Below are positions 17,451 to 27,071 of a DNA stretch of 64,000 bases, piece by piece (the stretch's first letter is position 1; every line of letters starts with the position of its first letter). Position numbers and translations under genes: made by a program. The notes beneath the pieces were generated by a model, which saw nothing but the letters and a program-made list of their open reading frames with translations, was not told the origin of the DNA and did no database searches. Source of the DNA: Natrinema versiforme JCM 10478 (GTDB lineage Archaea > Halobacteriota > Halobacteria > Halobacteriales > Natrialbaceae); contig NZ_AOID01000030.1 of NCBI RefSeq assembly GCF_000337195.1, positions 1 through 64,000 on the forward strand, in the 5' to 3' direction.

Positions 17451-18785
17451 ATGCGCCTCCTGCAGATCGCCGTTCCCATCGGCAAGCGAGGGGCCGTCGA
17501 GTCGACCCTCGAGGACGCGGGCATCGACTACGCCCTCACCGACGAGACCTCGCGGCGGGACTACAGCGCCCTCGTGTTCGTTCCGACCGGCCCCGAGGAC
17601 GTCGAGGCGCTCGTCGACGACCTCCGGGAAATCGGCGTGCAGGAAGACGGCTACGTCCTGATCAGCGAACTCGAGGCGGTCCTGGCCGACGAGTTCGAAC
17701 GACAGCAACGGAACTCGCCGGCGTCCGCGGACGACGACGAGACGAACGGCCGGATCGCCCGCGAGGAACTCCGCGCCCGGGCCGCCGAGATCGCGCCGGC
17801 GACGCCCAACTATGTCCTCTTTACCGTCGTCAGCACCGTCATCGCGACGGCCGGGCTGTTGATGAACAGCGCGGCGGTGGTCGTCGGGTCGATGGTGATC
17901 GCGCCGCTGATCGGGCCGGCCATCGCGGCCAGCGTCGGCAGCATCCTCGACGACAATGACCTGTTTCGCACGAGCGTTAGGGCCCAGTTTCTCGGACTAC
18001 TCGTCGCGGTCGGCAGCGCCACCGTCTTCGCCGCCATCGTCCGATTGACGATGCTTCCGGACCTCGAGATTCAACTCGTCGAGCAGGTCGCCGAGCGGGT
18101 CAATCCCGGTGCGCTCGCGCTGGTGGTCGCGCTCGGTGCCGGCGTCGCCGGGACGGTGTCGCTGACCTCGACGACCAGCGTCGCGCTCGTGGGCGTCGCG
18201 ATCGCCGTCGCGTTGATCCCGCCCGCGGCGACGGTCGGCCTCGGAATCGCCTACGGGGACGCCACCGCCGCGATAAGCGCCGGAATCCTCGTCTGTCTCA
18301 ACGTGCTGTCGATCAACCTCGCGAGCCTCGGGACCCTGTGGATGCAGGGCTACCGGCCGGATCACTGGTTCGCGGAGCAGGCTGCCCGGCGCGCGGTCGT
18401 TCGACGGGCCGCGCTGCTCGGCATCGCCGTCCTCGTCCTCTCGTCGGCGCTGGCCGTGACGACGATCAACGTCTCGGGGAACGCCGAGTTCGACCGGACC
18501 GTTGCCGACGCCGCCTCAGAGACGGACGCCCGCGTTCTCTCGATCGATGTCGAGTACCGGACCGACCTCTTCCTCCGCCACCCGACGACGGTGACGGTCC
18601 GGACCGTCGGCGGCACGGGGAGCGCCGCCGAACTCCGGGAACGGATCGAGTCGAGAACCGATCGCGACATCACCGTGATCGTCCTTCGAGAGGACGGCGA
18701 CGTTTCGACGGCAGAGCGGCTTCAGTCGCCGACGGCCGAGCCGCGGTCGATGCGAAACGTTCGACCTCACCCGGTCGCAGCCTGA
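17451..18785 (+). CDS. DUF389 (TIGR00341-type) membrane protein
   Basis: The 444-residue protein has a soluble N-terminal ferredoxin-like domain (MRLLQIAVPIGKRG to about 90), then a hydrophobic core with conserved LLMNSAAVVVGSMVIAPLIGP and a Gly-rich TSTTSVALVGVAIAVALIPPAA segment. These are the DUF389 signatures. A C-terminal soluble domain of about 110 residues follows. The family is widespread and of unknown function, possibly transport. ATG 17451 is favoured by the TATA-like box and by the family N-terminus; the longer frame overlaps radB's upstream region. Confidence 0.85.
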   Translation: MRLLQIAVPIGKRGAVESTLEDAGIDYALTDETSRRDYSALVFVPTGPEDVEALVDDLREIGVQEDGYVLISELEAVLADEFERQQRNSPASADDDETNGRIAREELRARAAEIAPATPNYVLFTVVSTVIATAGLLMNSAAVVVGSMVIAPLIGPAIAASVGSILDDNDLFRTSVRAQFLGLLVAVGSATVFAAIVRLTMLPDLEIQLVEQVAERVNPGALALVVALGAGVAGTVSLTSTTSVALVGVAIAVALIPPAATVGLGIAYGDATAAISAGILVCLNVLSINLASLGTLWMQGYRPDHWFAEQAARRAVVRRAALLGIAVLVLSSALAVTTINVSGNAEFDRTVADAASETDARVLSIDVEYRTDLFLRHPTTVTVRTVGGTGSAAELRERIESRTDRDITVIVLREDGDVSTAERLQSPTAEPRSMRNVRPHPVAA

Positions 18786-18847
18786 CACAGCCGGTGCCCG
18801 CCGCTTCGACCAGTTGCCAGTCCCGACGACGGCTCCGTTCGCGTACG

Positions 18848-18853
18848 TTTATC
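18848..18853 (+). promoter_or_regulatory. TATA-like box for the RNase H-fold gene
   Basis: TTTATC is centred 27 bases before GTG 18878. Confidence 0.5.
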
Positions 18854-18877
18854 TTCGACGGGAGCGAAGCCCGGGCC

Positions 18878-19693
18878 GTGATCGTCGTCGCTACGGCGGA
18901 CTTCGAGGTATACCACGGCGTCGTCAACGAACTCCGGGATCGCGGGACGGTGTTTACGACCGTCGAGCCGGACGAGGAGCTGCCGGAACAGGCAACCGTC
19001 GTCGTTACGGGGGCGGAACACGCCGACGACTTCCCGGACGTGGCGACGATCGTCGCCGAGCCCGATCATCCCCGGCGAGCGGTCGATCAGGCGCTGGCCG
19101 CGGTTCGCGGCAACGGCGGCCGAACGGTCATCGGCGTCGATCCGGGGAAGAAACCCGGCATCGCCGTCCTCACCGGCGAGACCATCGTCGCCACCTTTCA
19201 GGTGCCCCTCGGGGACGCCGTCGACGTGATCCGGCGCGAGGCTGACGAAGCACCCTCTCCGGTCGTACGGATCGGCGACGGCTCCCGCCTCGAGAGCGCG
19301 AAACTTGTCAACGAACTCGACACCGTCCACGTCGAACTCGTCGACGAGACGGGGACGACGCCCTACCTCGGCACGGGCTCGAGAGGGATGGGCGACGTGC
19401 TCGCCGCGGTCAACATCGCCCGACTCGAGGGGGAGGTCGTCGACGCCCGCGAGATCGAGCCAACGGAGGGTGAGATCCAGGTGATCAAGGACCGCTCGCG
19501 CGAGCGGAGCGAGCACAACCGGGCGATTGACGAGGTCCTCGCTCGCCGCGTCGCGGCCGGGGAGTTGACCGTCGACGAGGCGCTCTCGGAGCACCGGAAC
19601 GACGCGGACGGAGCTGACGGCAGCGACGAAAACGGAAGCGACAGCGAACCGGGGGACGGCAACGACGACAGAGACAGCGGCGGAGACGAGTAA
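18878..19693 (+). CDS. RNase H-fold (RuvC/YqgF-like) protein, uncharacterised
   Basis: The 271-residue protein starts with an unassigned alpha/beta domain (1-75). The core (82-185) has VIGVDPGKKPGIAV, which matches the first strand of RuvC/YqgF nucleases, with catalytic-type Asp88. Further acids follow at Asp134 (RIGDGS), Glu153/Glu157, and Asp173 in GMGDVLAAVNIA, which mirrors the DAxxxA helix of RuvC. The C-terminus is a charged, disordered acidic tail. An endonuclease or resolvase activity is inference. The long upstream extension of this frame lies inside DUF389 and is not coding. Confidence 0.75.
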   Translation: MIVVATADFEVYHGVVNELRDRGTVFTTVEPDEELPEQATVVVTGAEHADDFPDVATIVAEPDHPRRAVDQALAAVRGNGGRTVIGVDPGKKPGIAVLTGETIVATFQVPLGDAVDVIRREADEAPSPVVRIGDGSRLESAKLVNELDTVHVELVDETGTTPYLGTGSRGMGDVLAAVNIARLEGEVVDAREIEPTEGEIQVIKDRSRERSEHNRAIDEVLARRVAAGELTVDEALSEHRNDADGADGSDENGSDSEPGDGNDDRDSGGDE

Positions 19694-19708
19694 CGCCGAT
19701 TCCGGCGG

Positions 19709-21505
19709 TCACTCGACCGTCACGCTCTTCGCGAGGTTTCTGGGCTTGTCGATCGACCGGCCGAGTTGATTCGCGACCCAGTACGACACCAGTTGGAGTT
19801 GGACGTTCGCCAGTATCGGCAGCAACTGCGGTCGGGTCTCGGGGATCCGAAGGAGGTCGTCGACGTGGTGTTCGACCGCCGCTGGCGAATCCGTCACCGC
19901 GATCACCGGCGCTTTGCGGGACGCAACTTCCTCGACGTTCCCGATCATCTTCTCCTGGTTGGATGCGCCGCTGATAATAGCGAAGACCGGTGTTCGCTCC
20001 GAGACCAGCGCCAGCGGCCCGTGTTTCAACTCCCCCGCGGGGAACCCCTCCGCGTGTTTGTACGTGATCTCTTTCATCTTCAGCGCCCCCTCGAGCGCCA
20101 CCGGTGCGCCGTACCCCCGGCCGATGAAGAAGTACGCGTCCGAATCGATGTAGTCGCGGGCGACCTCCTCGGCGCGCGATCGGTCCAAGATCGACTGGAT
20201 CTGGTCCGGCAGCGCCCGGAGGTCCTCGACGAACCCGCGAGAACACTCGCCGGTGAGCGCGCTCGAGAGCATCGCCAGCGCGGCCTGCTGGGAGGCGAAG
20301 GTCTTCGTCGCGGCGACGCTGATCTCCGGGCCGGCGCGGATGTACATCGCGTGGTCGGCCTCGCGCGATACCGAACTTCCGACGACGTTCGTCACCGCCA
20401 GCGTCTCGGCCCCCCAGCGGTTCGCGTCCCGGAGCGCCCCGAGCGTGTCGGCAGTTTCCCCGCTCTGGGTGACGGCGATCACCAGCGTCTCGTCGTCGAT
20501 GGGAATCGCGTCGGCGTCGTACTCGCTCGCGTGGAACGCCGACGCCGGGATCCCGCGGTCGCGAAAGAGCCGCGCGGCGTAGAGCGACGCGTGATACGAT
20601 GTCCCACAAGAGATGAGTTGAACCCGCTCCGGCCGCTCGAGGTCGTCGATTTCGTCGATCGAGACGGCGCGGTCGATCTCGCTGAGCCGCCCGCGGAGAC
20701 AGTTGCGGATCGCCCGCGGCTGTTCGTTGATCTCCTTTCGCATGTAGTGATCGTAGCCGCTCTTGCCGGCCTCCTCCGGGTCCCACTCGACGGTCTTCAC
20801 CGGCATGTCCACGACCGCCCCGGACTCGTCGGTGATCTCGATGCCCGACGGGCAGATCTTCGCGAACTGGCCGTCCTGCAGGTAGACGACGCGGTCCGTG
20901 TGGTCGAGAAACGCCGGCACGTCGCTCGCGAGGTGGTAGCCGTCGTCGCCGATGCCGAGGACGAGCGGCGACCGGTGGCGCGCGGCGAGGACGCCCTCGA
21001 TGTCGGAACAGACCGCCGCGACGGCGAAGTTACCCTCCAGCCGATCCACCGCGCGCCGGAACGCCGTCTCGGCGTCTGCACCCTGCTCGAGCGATGTCTC
21101 GATCAGGTGGGGGACGACCTCGGTGTCGGTTTCGCTCTCGAACTCGTGGCCCGCGGCCTCGAGTTCTTCGCGGAGGTCGCGGTAGTTCTCGATGATCCCG
21201 TTGTGAACGACGGCGACCGAGCCGTTGCAGTCGGTGTGGGGATGCGCGTTCTCGTCCGTCGGCGGCCCGTGCGTGCTCCACCGAGTGTGGCCGATCCCGG
21301 CCTGCCCGTTGACGGGGCGGTCCGGCACCGCGGCCTCGAGTTCGGATAGTTCGCCGTTTCGCTTGTATACGGAGAGCGACGAATCCGCGATCGCGACGCC
21401 CGCGGAATCGTACCCTCGGTACTCCAGCCCCGAGAGGCCGTCCAGCAACACGTCGAGGATGTTCGGATCCGTCTGTGCGGGCGTGTAGCCGATGATGCCA
21501 CACAT
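19709..21505 (-). CDS. glmS: Glutamine--fructose-6-phosphate transaminase (isomerizing)
   Basis: GlmS makes glucosamine-6-phosphate from fructose-6-phosphate and glutamine, the entry to UDP-GlcNAc and amino-sugar glycans. The product is 598 residues and starts MCGIIGYT, so Cys becomes the N-terminal nucleophile after Met removal; an upstream in-frame start would block this. Two SIS domains follow (SCGTSYHASLYAAR, TQSGETADTLGALR, EGFPAGELKHGPLALV), and the C-terminus AKSVTVE is typical. Its start overlaps the preceding nucleotidyltransferase stop (TGATG), so they form an operon. Confidence 0.95.
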   Translation of the reverse strand: MCGIIGYTPAQTDPNILDVLLDGLSGLEYRGYDSAGVAIADSSLSVYKRNGELSELEAAVPDRPVNGQAGIGHTRWSTHGPPTDENAHPHTDCNGSVAVVHNGIIENYRDLREELEAAGHEFESETDTEVVPHLIETSLEQGADAETAFRRAVDRLEGNFAVAAVCSDIEGVLAARHRSPLVLGIGDDGYHLASDVPAFLDHTDRVVYLQDGQFAKICPSGIEITDESGAVVDMPVKTVEWDPEEAGKSGYDHYMRKEINEQPRAIRNCLRGRLSEIDRAVSIDEIDDLERPERVQLISCGTSYHASLYAARLFRDRGIPASAFHASEYDADAIPIDDETLVIAVTQSGETADTLGALRDANRWGAETLAVTNVVGSSVSREADHAMYIRAGPEISVAATKTFASQQAALAMLSSALTGECSRGFVEDLRALPDQIQSILDRSRAEEVARDYIDSDAYFFIGRGYGAPVALEGALKMKEITYKHAEGFPAGELKHGPLALVSERTPVFAIISGASNQEKMIGNVEEVASRKAPVIAVTDSPAAVEHHVDDLLRIPETRPQLLPILANVQLQLVSYWVANQLGRSIDKPRNLAKSVTVE

Positions 21506-22689
21506 CAGGACCACACCTCCGTTCCCTCGGGGATCGTTCCGCGAACGGTCGTCCCCGGTTTGACCGCAACGTCAGGACCGACGATCGACCCGGGGACGTA
21601 CGTGACGCCGCCGTCGTCGTGGGCGCGATCCGCCAAGAGCGCGCCGAGGGATTCGTCCTCGAAGATGCGGTCCCGAACACGGACGTCGCCGGGGCCGCCG
21701 GAGACGGTCGAGCCCGCGCCGATCGTCACGCCGATACCGGTGACACACTCGATCGCCGTCGCGTTGGCACCGAGACGCGTATCGGCGTCGATGACGCTCT
21801 CCTCGACGACCGCGTTCGAGCCGACGGTCGCGTTCTCGCCGAGACAGACGTAGGGACCGACGACGGCACCGGGGCCGATCACGCAGTCGCGGTCGATGAC
21901 GACGGGTTCCCGGATCACCGCCGACGGGTGCACGTTCGAGTCGCGGTGATCCGCCGGCGGCCGGTCCCCGTCGACGATGCCCGCATCGAATAACTCGAAG
22001 GAGACATCGAGCAGATCCCACGGATAGGTCGCATCGGCCCAGATACCCTCGGAGACCACCCCGTTTACCGTCTCGCCGGTGTCGACGAGCGCTGACAGGC
22101 CGTCGACAAGATGGTGCTCGCCGGCGGTCGGTTCCGACGCGCGGACGGCATCGAACACCGCCGGTTCGATGATGTAGACGCCAGCGTTGAGGACGTAATC
22201 CTGGTCATCGTGGGGGTTTTCGACGATATTCGTCACATGCCCGTCCTCGAGGATGACGCCGCCGTAGGCTTCGACGGACGGGCGCTGTAACAGCGCGAGC
22301 GTTGCACTCGCGTCGGCTTCGTGTCCCGAAATCGTGTCCCGGATGATTCGCGTATCGACGATCTGATCGCCGTTGATCACGAGACAGGTCCCATCGACTG
22401 CGGATTCGGCCGCGAGGAGCGCGTGGCCGGTCCCGAGCTGTTTTTCCTGGGAGACGTACGTGATCGGGACGTTTCGGTAGGTCGGACCGAAGTGAGACTG
22501 GACGCGAGTAGACCGGTAGCCGACGACCGCGACGAGTTCGTCGATGCCGGCGTCGACGAGCGCATCGAAAACGTGCTCGAGAATCGGTTTCGTTCCCGCA
22601 GGAAGCATCGGTTTGGGACGATATCTGGTCAGGGGGCGGAGTCGGTTTCCTTCACCGGCGGCGAGAACGATCGCAGCATAGCTATCCAT
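21505..22689 (-). CDS. GlmU-like sugar-1-phosphate nucleotidylyltransferase / acyltransferase
   Basis: The N-terminal domain (1-230) has the nucleotidyltransferase signature LAAGEGNRLRPLT with KPMLP, then GTGHAL and the metal-binding VINGDQIVD. The C-terminal part (about 255-380) is a left-handed beta-helix of hexapeptide repeats (VIREPVVIDRDCVIGPGAVV). Archaeal proteins of this type make UDP-GlcNAc from glucosamine-1-phosphate, both acetylating and uridylylating. The direct operon link to glmS supports that reaction here, though another sugar is possible. 394 residues; start ATG 22689. Confidence 0.85.
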   Translation of the reverse strand: MDSYAAIVLAAGEGNRLRPLTRYRPKPMLPAGTKPILEHVFDALVDAGIDELVAVVGYRSTRVQSHFGPTYRNVPITYVSQEKQLGTGHALLAAESAVDGTCLVINGDQIVDTRIIRDTISGHEADASATLALLQRPSVEAYGGVILEDGHVTNIVENPHDDQDYVLNAGVYIIEPAVFDAVRASEPTAGEHHLVDGLSALVDTGETVNGVVSEGIWADATYPWDLLDVSFELFDAGIVDGDRPPADHRDSNVHPSAVIREPVVIDRDCVIGPGAVVGPYVCLGENATVGSNAVVEESVIDADTRLGANATAIECVTGIGVTIGAGSTVSGGPGDVRVRDRIFEDESLGALLADRAHDDGGVTYVPGSIVGPDVAVKPGTTVRGTIPEGTEVWS

Positions 22690-23196
22690 ATACTAGCCGT
22701 ATCAAACGGTGGTGCCTTTTGGGTCTGCGACAGTATCGTCGGACAATAACTGATATATTCGAACGCGACCCGCGATTCACTAATTCGACCGCCGAAATAG
22801 TGGCTTACCGGGCGATAAATTCGAGACTCCCCGTCGCTCGTTCCCAGCAGCGCGATTTCGAGCGAATTTCTATGATGGTCGTTAACAATTGATCAGGGTT
22901 CCCGACCGTGACGCCGATTGGATGACCCCATCCCGTCGCCCGAATCGACGGTCAGGAATCGGATTCGTCCGCCATCGTGATCCCGCGCGACCCGACTTCG
23001 AGCAGCCCGAGACCGACAGTCGAGCGGATTACGCTCCGTTTCGACTGTTTCACTCCATCGGAATCGGATCGACGAGTGATCGCCGCACAGGGGAGTGATG
23101 ATGCCGGGCGCGATCCGTTGAGTCGTTTCATTGCGGAAGACAGTCCCCAGCGGGTTGAATGGGGCACTTTACGACCGGCGGCGGACATCGTACACG
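22690..23196. other. Intergenic region between divergent sugar genes
   Basis: This 507-base divergent region separates the GlmU-like gene from the epimerase gene and should contain both promoters. It has AT-richer patches at about 22745-22760 and 22868-22890. Short frames on both strands have non-haloarchaeal composition, and I see no gene. Confidence 0.5.
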
Positions 23197-24123
23197 ATGG
23201 CTGATCCGGAGCTAGTCGATACGGATGTTCTCATCACGGGTGGTGCGGGATTCATCGGTGCCCGGCTTGCACACCAACTGGTCGATGACAACGACGTGAC
23301 CGTCTTGGACGATTGCTCGAGCGGGACGCCTCGAGCCGTCCCGGACGACGCGACATTGGTCCGCGGCGACGTTCGTGACGAGGCCGACGTCGTCGACGCG
23401 ATGGACTCGGCGGACATCGTGTTCCACGAGGCCGCCCTCGTGAGTATCTCGCAGTCCGTCGAGGACCCCCGCGCGAGCCACGACCGAAACGTCCGCGGGA
23501 CGCTCGAGGTACTGGAAGCCGCTCGACGGTGTGACGCGCGCGTCGTCCTCGCATCGAGCGCGGCGATCTACGGCCATCCTGACGCCGTTCCGATACCGGA
23601 AACGCATCCGGCGGACCCGACATCACCGTATGGCCTCGACAAACTCGCGCTCGACGAATACGCTCGCCTGTATCACGAGCTGTACGGGCTCGAGACCGTC
23701 GCGCTTCGCTATTTCAACGTCTACGGCCCTGGGCAACCGGTAAACGACTACAGCGGTGTGATCAATATCTTCCTCGAACGCGCACGGAACGACGACCCGC
23801 TTACGGTGTTCGGCGACGGTGAGCAAACGCGGGATTTCGTTCACGTCGACGATATCGTCAGGGCGAACGTCCTCGCGGCGACGGGCGACGTTGCGGGCGA
23901 GGCGTACAACGTCGGCACCGGTCGGCGGGTGACGATCAACGAACTCGCCGACATGATCGTGCGCCACAGCGAATCGGACGCCGCGGTCGTCCACGACGAG
24001 CCACGCGAGGGAGACATCCGTCATAGCTGTGCGGATATCTCGAAGATCAGCGAGCACCTCGGCTACGAACCCACGATCTCGCTCGAGGACGGGATCCGTG
24101 AATTGGTTGCCACCGAAGGCTGA
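23197..24123 (+). CDS. NAD-dependent sugar epimerase/dehydratase (GalE-like)
   Basis: This extended short-chain dehydrogenase has 308 residues. The Rossmann motif GGAGFIG lies at the N-terminus, the catalytic tyrosine and lysine in SPYGLDK, and RYFNVYGPGQ is typical of UDP-glucose 4-epimerase relatives. It probably interconverts nucleotide sugars for the neighbouring glycosyltransferases; the exact sugar is not readable. ATG 23197 (MADPEL) is chosen over an upstream in-frame start inside the promoter. Confidence 0.88.
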   Translation: MADPELVDTDVLITGGAGFIGARLAHQLVDDNDVTVLDDCSSGTPRAVPDDATLVRGDVRDEADVVDAMDSADIVFHEAALVSISQSVEDPRASHDRNVRGTLEVLEAARRCDARVVLASSAAIYGHPDAVPIPETHPADPTSPYGLDKLALDEYARLYHELYGLETVALRYFNVYGPGQPVNDYSGVINIFLERARNDDPLTVFGDGEQTRDFVHVDDIVRANVLAATGDVAGEAYNVGTGRRVTINELADMIVRHSESDAAVVHDEPREGDIRHSCADISKISEHLGYEPTISLEDGIRELVATEG

Positions 24124-24303
24124 CACGGGAATCCGACCCCGTTGCAGACTCCAGGTCCGATGTCTCGAACTGACACGGGAACCGGTCGCAGTCGGCAAAA
24201 CCGGACGGGGAGACGAAGAAGGCTCGAGCGGTAGTACCCGATCTCCTCGACGGCGCGTGGAAGCGTCGATACGCCTATCCGTTCGCTCGTGGACGGAGCG
24301 CCC

Positions 24304-24855
24304 ATGTGGCCATGGGGACACCTCGCCGTCGCCTACCTCCTGTATTCGCTCTTTGCTCGGGTCCGTTTCGGACGACCCCCGCGTGCGATGCCGGCACTCG
24401 CGGTCGCACTGGGTTCACAGTTTCCCGACCTGATCGACAAACCGCTCGCGTGGGAACTGGGACTTCTCGCGAGCGGTCGCTCGCTCGCCCACTCGATTGC
24501 CTTCACACTGCTGTTGATACCGATCGTCTCCGCACTCGCGGGACCCACCGGCCACCGCGAGAGTGCACCGGCGTTCGTCATCGGTCATGTAACGCATCTC
24601 GTAACCGATCTCCCGCGCATGACTATCGCGGGTGACTTCTCCGGGACGACGTATCTGTTCTGGCCGTTTCTCGGCCCCCCGGCGTACGACGAACCCAGCG
24701 GTATTCTCGTCGCGTTTTCCGGCTATTCGATCAGCGCGTACAGCAGCGTCCAGTTCGCACTGCTCGCTGCGGCGATTATCGTCTGGTATCGTGACGGACT
24801 CCCGGGACTGAAAGTTGCGTGGCGCTCGGTGAAACGACACGCCCCACTCGGTTGA
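24304..24855 (+). CDS. YdjM-type membrane-bound metal-dependent hydrolase
   Basis: The 183-residue product has about four hydrophobic segments. Conserved metal-site motifs are GSQFPDLIDKP, RSLAHSIAFTLLL and GHVTHLVTDL, as in YdjM/LexA-binding-type membrane hydrolases, whose substrates are unknown. ATG 24304 (MWPWGHLAVAYL) is favoured; an in-frame GTG at 24289 adds five residues. It is co-directional with the epimerase, 180 bases downstream. Confidence 0.75.
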   Translation: MWPWGHLAVAYLLYSLFARVRFGRPPRAMPALAVALGSQFPDLIDKPLAWELGLLASGRSLAHSIAFTLLLIPIVSALAGPTGHRESAPAFVIGHVTHLVTDLPRMTIAGDFSGTTYLFWPFLGPPAYDEPSGILVAFSGYSISAYSSVQFALLAAAIIVWYRDGLPGLKVAWRSVKRHAPLG

Positions 24856-25356
24856 TAGCGACCGACTCCGTTCGAGTGACAACGGCCTCGCGATCGCAGT
24901 CGGTACGCACCGATCGTTTGCACAAGACCGTTCCCCGCTGTTACTGGTTTAACGAAAACTTTGCTTTCGAACGGAACGCGGTAACCGGACCCAGGATGCG
25001 TCATTCGGCGTTTTGTCGGAACCATTCGAGCCCGCGTACCTCCTGGCGCTAATGGCCGTTTTCGGGAAATTCCGTGGCCGTAGCGAACACTGGTTCGTTC
25101 AATGACAATAGACAATATCCCGAAACGTCTTGTAACGATTATCTCCGCTTTTTTCGTATCAGGCCCTCAGCTGACTGTGAATGGGTCCTACCGAAGTTCG
25201 AGTGTATGCTGTTACTTCGACATATTTGCACACGACCAATAGAGATGGCTATTAGCTACAAATCGATCACCGAACGAGATCCGACGGACTGGCCGGTCGG
25301 AACGCACCGAGTGAAACGGGTACCGATCGCCGAATCGCGGGGGTGGATCGAGTCCG
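24856..25356. other. Intergenic region
   Basis: This 501-base stretch is AT-richer than its surroundings (about 24950-25260) with no acidic reading frame. A T-run near 25147-25153 could end transcription from the upstream gene, and the rest is likely the promoter of the glycosyltransferase. No gene seen. Confidence 0.45.
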
Positions 25357-26679
25357 ATGTCTGAGCGGAAACTGTTCCAGGCAGCGGATCTCGGCAGTCG
25401 AGTCGACCAGACCGACAAACCCGCGATCGGCATCATTACGAGCGATGACCGGGCGGACGAAACGGCCCGGACCGTCCTTCGGGCGAGGCGAAACGGGCAT
25501 TCAGTGCTCGTGACCCATCGGGCGAACGAAGGGGGCGAGGCGGTTTCGTTTGCCAGCCAGTTAGGAGCCCAAATCGTCACCCCGAGCACCGATCGAAACG
25601 ACGAGTCCCTCGTTCAAACGCTCACGAACGCGTCACAGCAACTCGGCTTTCCCGGACTGATCGTCCACTCCGACCTCGAGGAGTATATCGACTACGACAG
25701 GAGCGTACTCGAGCATACTCGAGAGGACGCGTACGCTGTGAGAGCACGGACGGAGCGAACGGGTGGGCTCGACGACGTTCTCGTCGCGATTCCCGCATAC
25801 AACGAGGCGGACTCGATCGGCGACGTCGTCGCGCAGGCGCGATCGCACGTAGATACCGTCCTCGTCATCGACGACGGAAGCGCAGATGAGACGGCCGAAC
25901 GGGCTCGCGACGCGGGTGCGACGGTCTTCGAACACAGAACGAATCGCGGCTACGGCGGTGCGCTCCGGACGGCGTTTCGGCAGGCTGACCGCCGCGGTGC
26001 CGACCACCTCATCGTTCTCGACGGGGACGGACAACACGACCCGGACGATATCCCGAAACTGCTCGCGGAGCAGCGCGAAACCGGCGCTGAAATCGTCATC
26101 GGGAGTCGGTTCGATCCGGACTCGGAGACGGATTTGCCGGTGTACCGTCGGTTCGGGCTGTGGGTCGTCAACACCATCGTAAATATCGGACTGAACACCG
26201 GCCGATCCGGATCGCGGATCAGCGATACCCAGAGCGGGTTCAGAGCGTACGACGCTCGAGCGATCCGCTCACTGGCGAACGAGGACCGTATCGGTGATCG
26301 GATGGACGCCAGCATCGACGTGATCTATCACGCCTATCGTAACGGCTATCGGATCGACGAAATCGGGACGACGATCGACTACGACGTCGAGAACGCGAGC
26401 AGTCACGACCCGATCAGTCACGGACTCGTGCTCGCCAGAAACGCGATTACGACGGCGGGCTTCGAGCGACCGCTGCCCGTTCTCGGCGCACCCGGGTTCC
26501 TCGTTTCACTGTTCGGTCTCGTCACGGTCTCCTTTCTTTTCATGGAGTACACTCCCGCCGTCCTTTCATCTCCGCTGGTAGTGTTCCTCTCCGTGGTCGC
26601 GTTCCTCACTGGGCTGGTGATCTGCGTCTGGGCGGTCGTCGTCGAAGCCGTTAGTATGGCGACGGACCGAGACACGTAG
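25357..26679 (+). CDS. Membrane-anchored GT2 glycosyltransferase (DPM1/AglJ-like) with extra N-terminal domain
   Basis: The 440-residue protein has an N-terminal domain (1-135: IGIITSDDRADETARTVLRA, HRANEGGEAVSF) of unknown role. A GT-A catalytic domain follows (about 145-335): VAIPAYNEADSIG, VLVIDDGSADET, and LVVxDGDGQHD-like LDGDGQHDPDDI, with GSRF after it. Two C-terminal membrane helices anchor it. Such enzymes charge dolichyl phosphate with a sugar, as AglJ does for S-layer N-glycosylation. Whether this feeds N-glycans or the nearby polysaccharide cannot be told. Confidence 0.85.
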   Translation: MSERKLFQAADLGSRVDQTDKPAIGIITSDDRADETARTVLRARRNGHSVLVTHRANEGGEAVSFASQLGAQIVTPSTDRNDESLVQTLTNASQQLGFPGLIVHSDLEEYIDYDRSVLEHTREDAYAVRARTERTGGLDDVLVAIPAYNEADSIGDVVAQARSHVDTVLVIDDGSADETAERARDAGATVFEHRTNRGYGGALRTAFRQADRRGADHLIVLDGDGQHDPDDIPKLLAEQRETGAEIVIGSRFDPDSETDLPVYRRFGLWVVNTIVNIGLNTGRSGSRISDTQSGFRAYDARAIRSLANEDRIGDRMDASIDVIYHAYRNGYRIDEIGTTIDYDVENASSHDPISHGLVLARNAITTAGFERPLPVLGAPGFLVSLFGLVTVSFLFMEYTPAVLSSPLVVFLSVVAFLTGLVICVWAVVVEAVSMATDRDT

Positions 26680-27071
26680 CGATCGGGGCCGAAACGAAAG
26701 CTATCGGAGTTGCTGAATGTGTGATGTCCGCGAGCGGCAGTAATACGATATTACGTCGGTAGCAGCGGCTCTCGGTCGACACGACTCCTGTTCTCTGATA
26801 CGGTGCTGATCCTCATATCTATCTGATGTATCATTTGTTTCCAACTTCTGTGACCACCGTACTCGGTCCCATTCGGGGCTTTCCGGTTCGATCATCGCTT
26901 CCGGGCAGCCGGGTCCACCGGAAACAGACATTCATAATTTCGATACTATAGTAAATCGATTAATTAACTATTTTTTCGCAAGACTTTATCGACATTGATT
27001 AAATATCAGTAGAAACTATTGTCTTACAAAAAAGACCTATATGGGGCCGTTGCTTTCAGGTGATCGGAACA
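26680..27071. other. AT-rich promoter region of the GH16 gene
   Basis: Bases 26930-27040 are strikingly AT-rich for this genome, with runs such as TTAATTAACTATTTTTTCG. CTATAT at 27037-27042 would place transcription start near 27066, just before ATG 27072. The 26680-26930 part holds no acidic frame, and no gene is seen. Confidence 0.5.
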
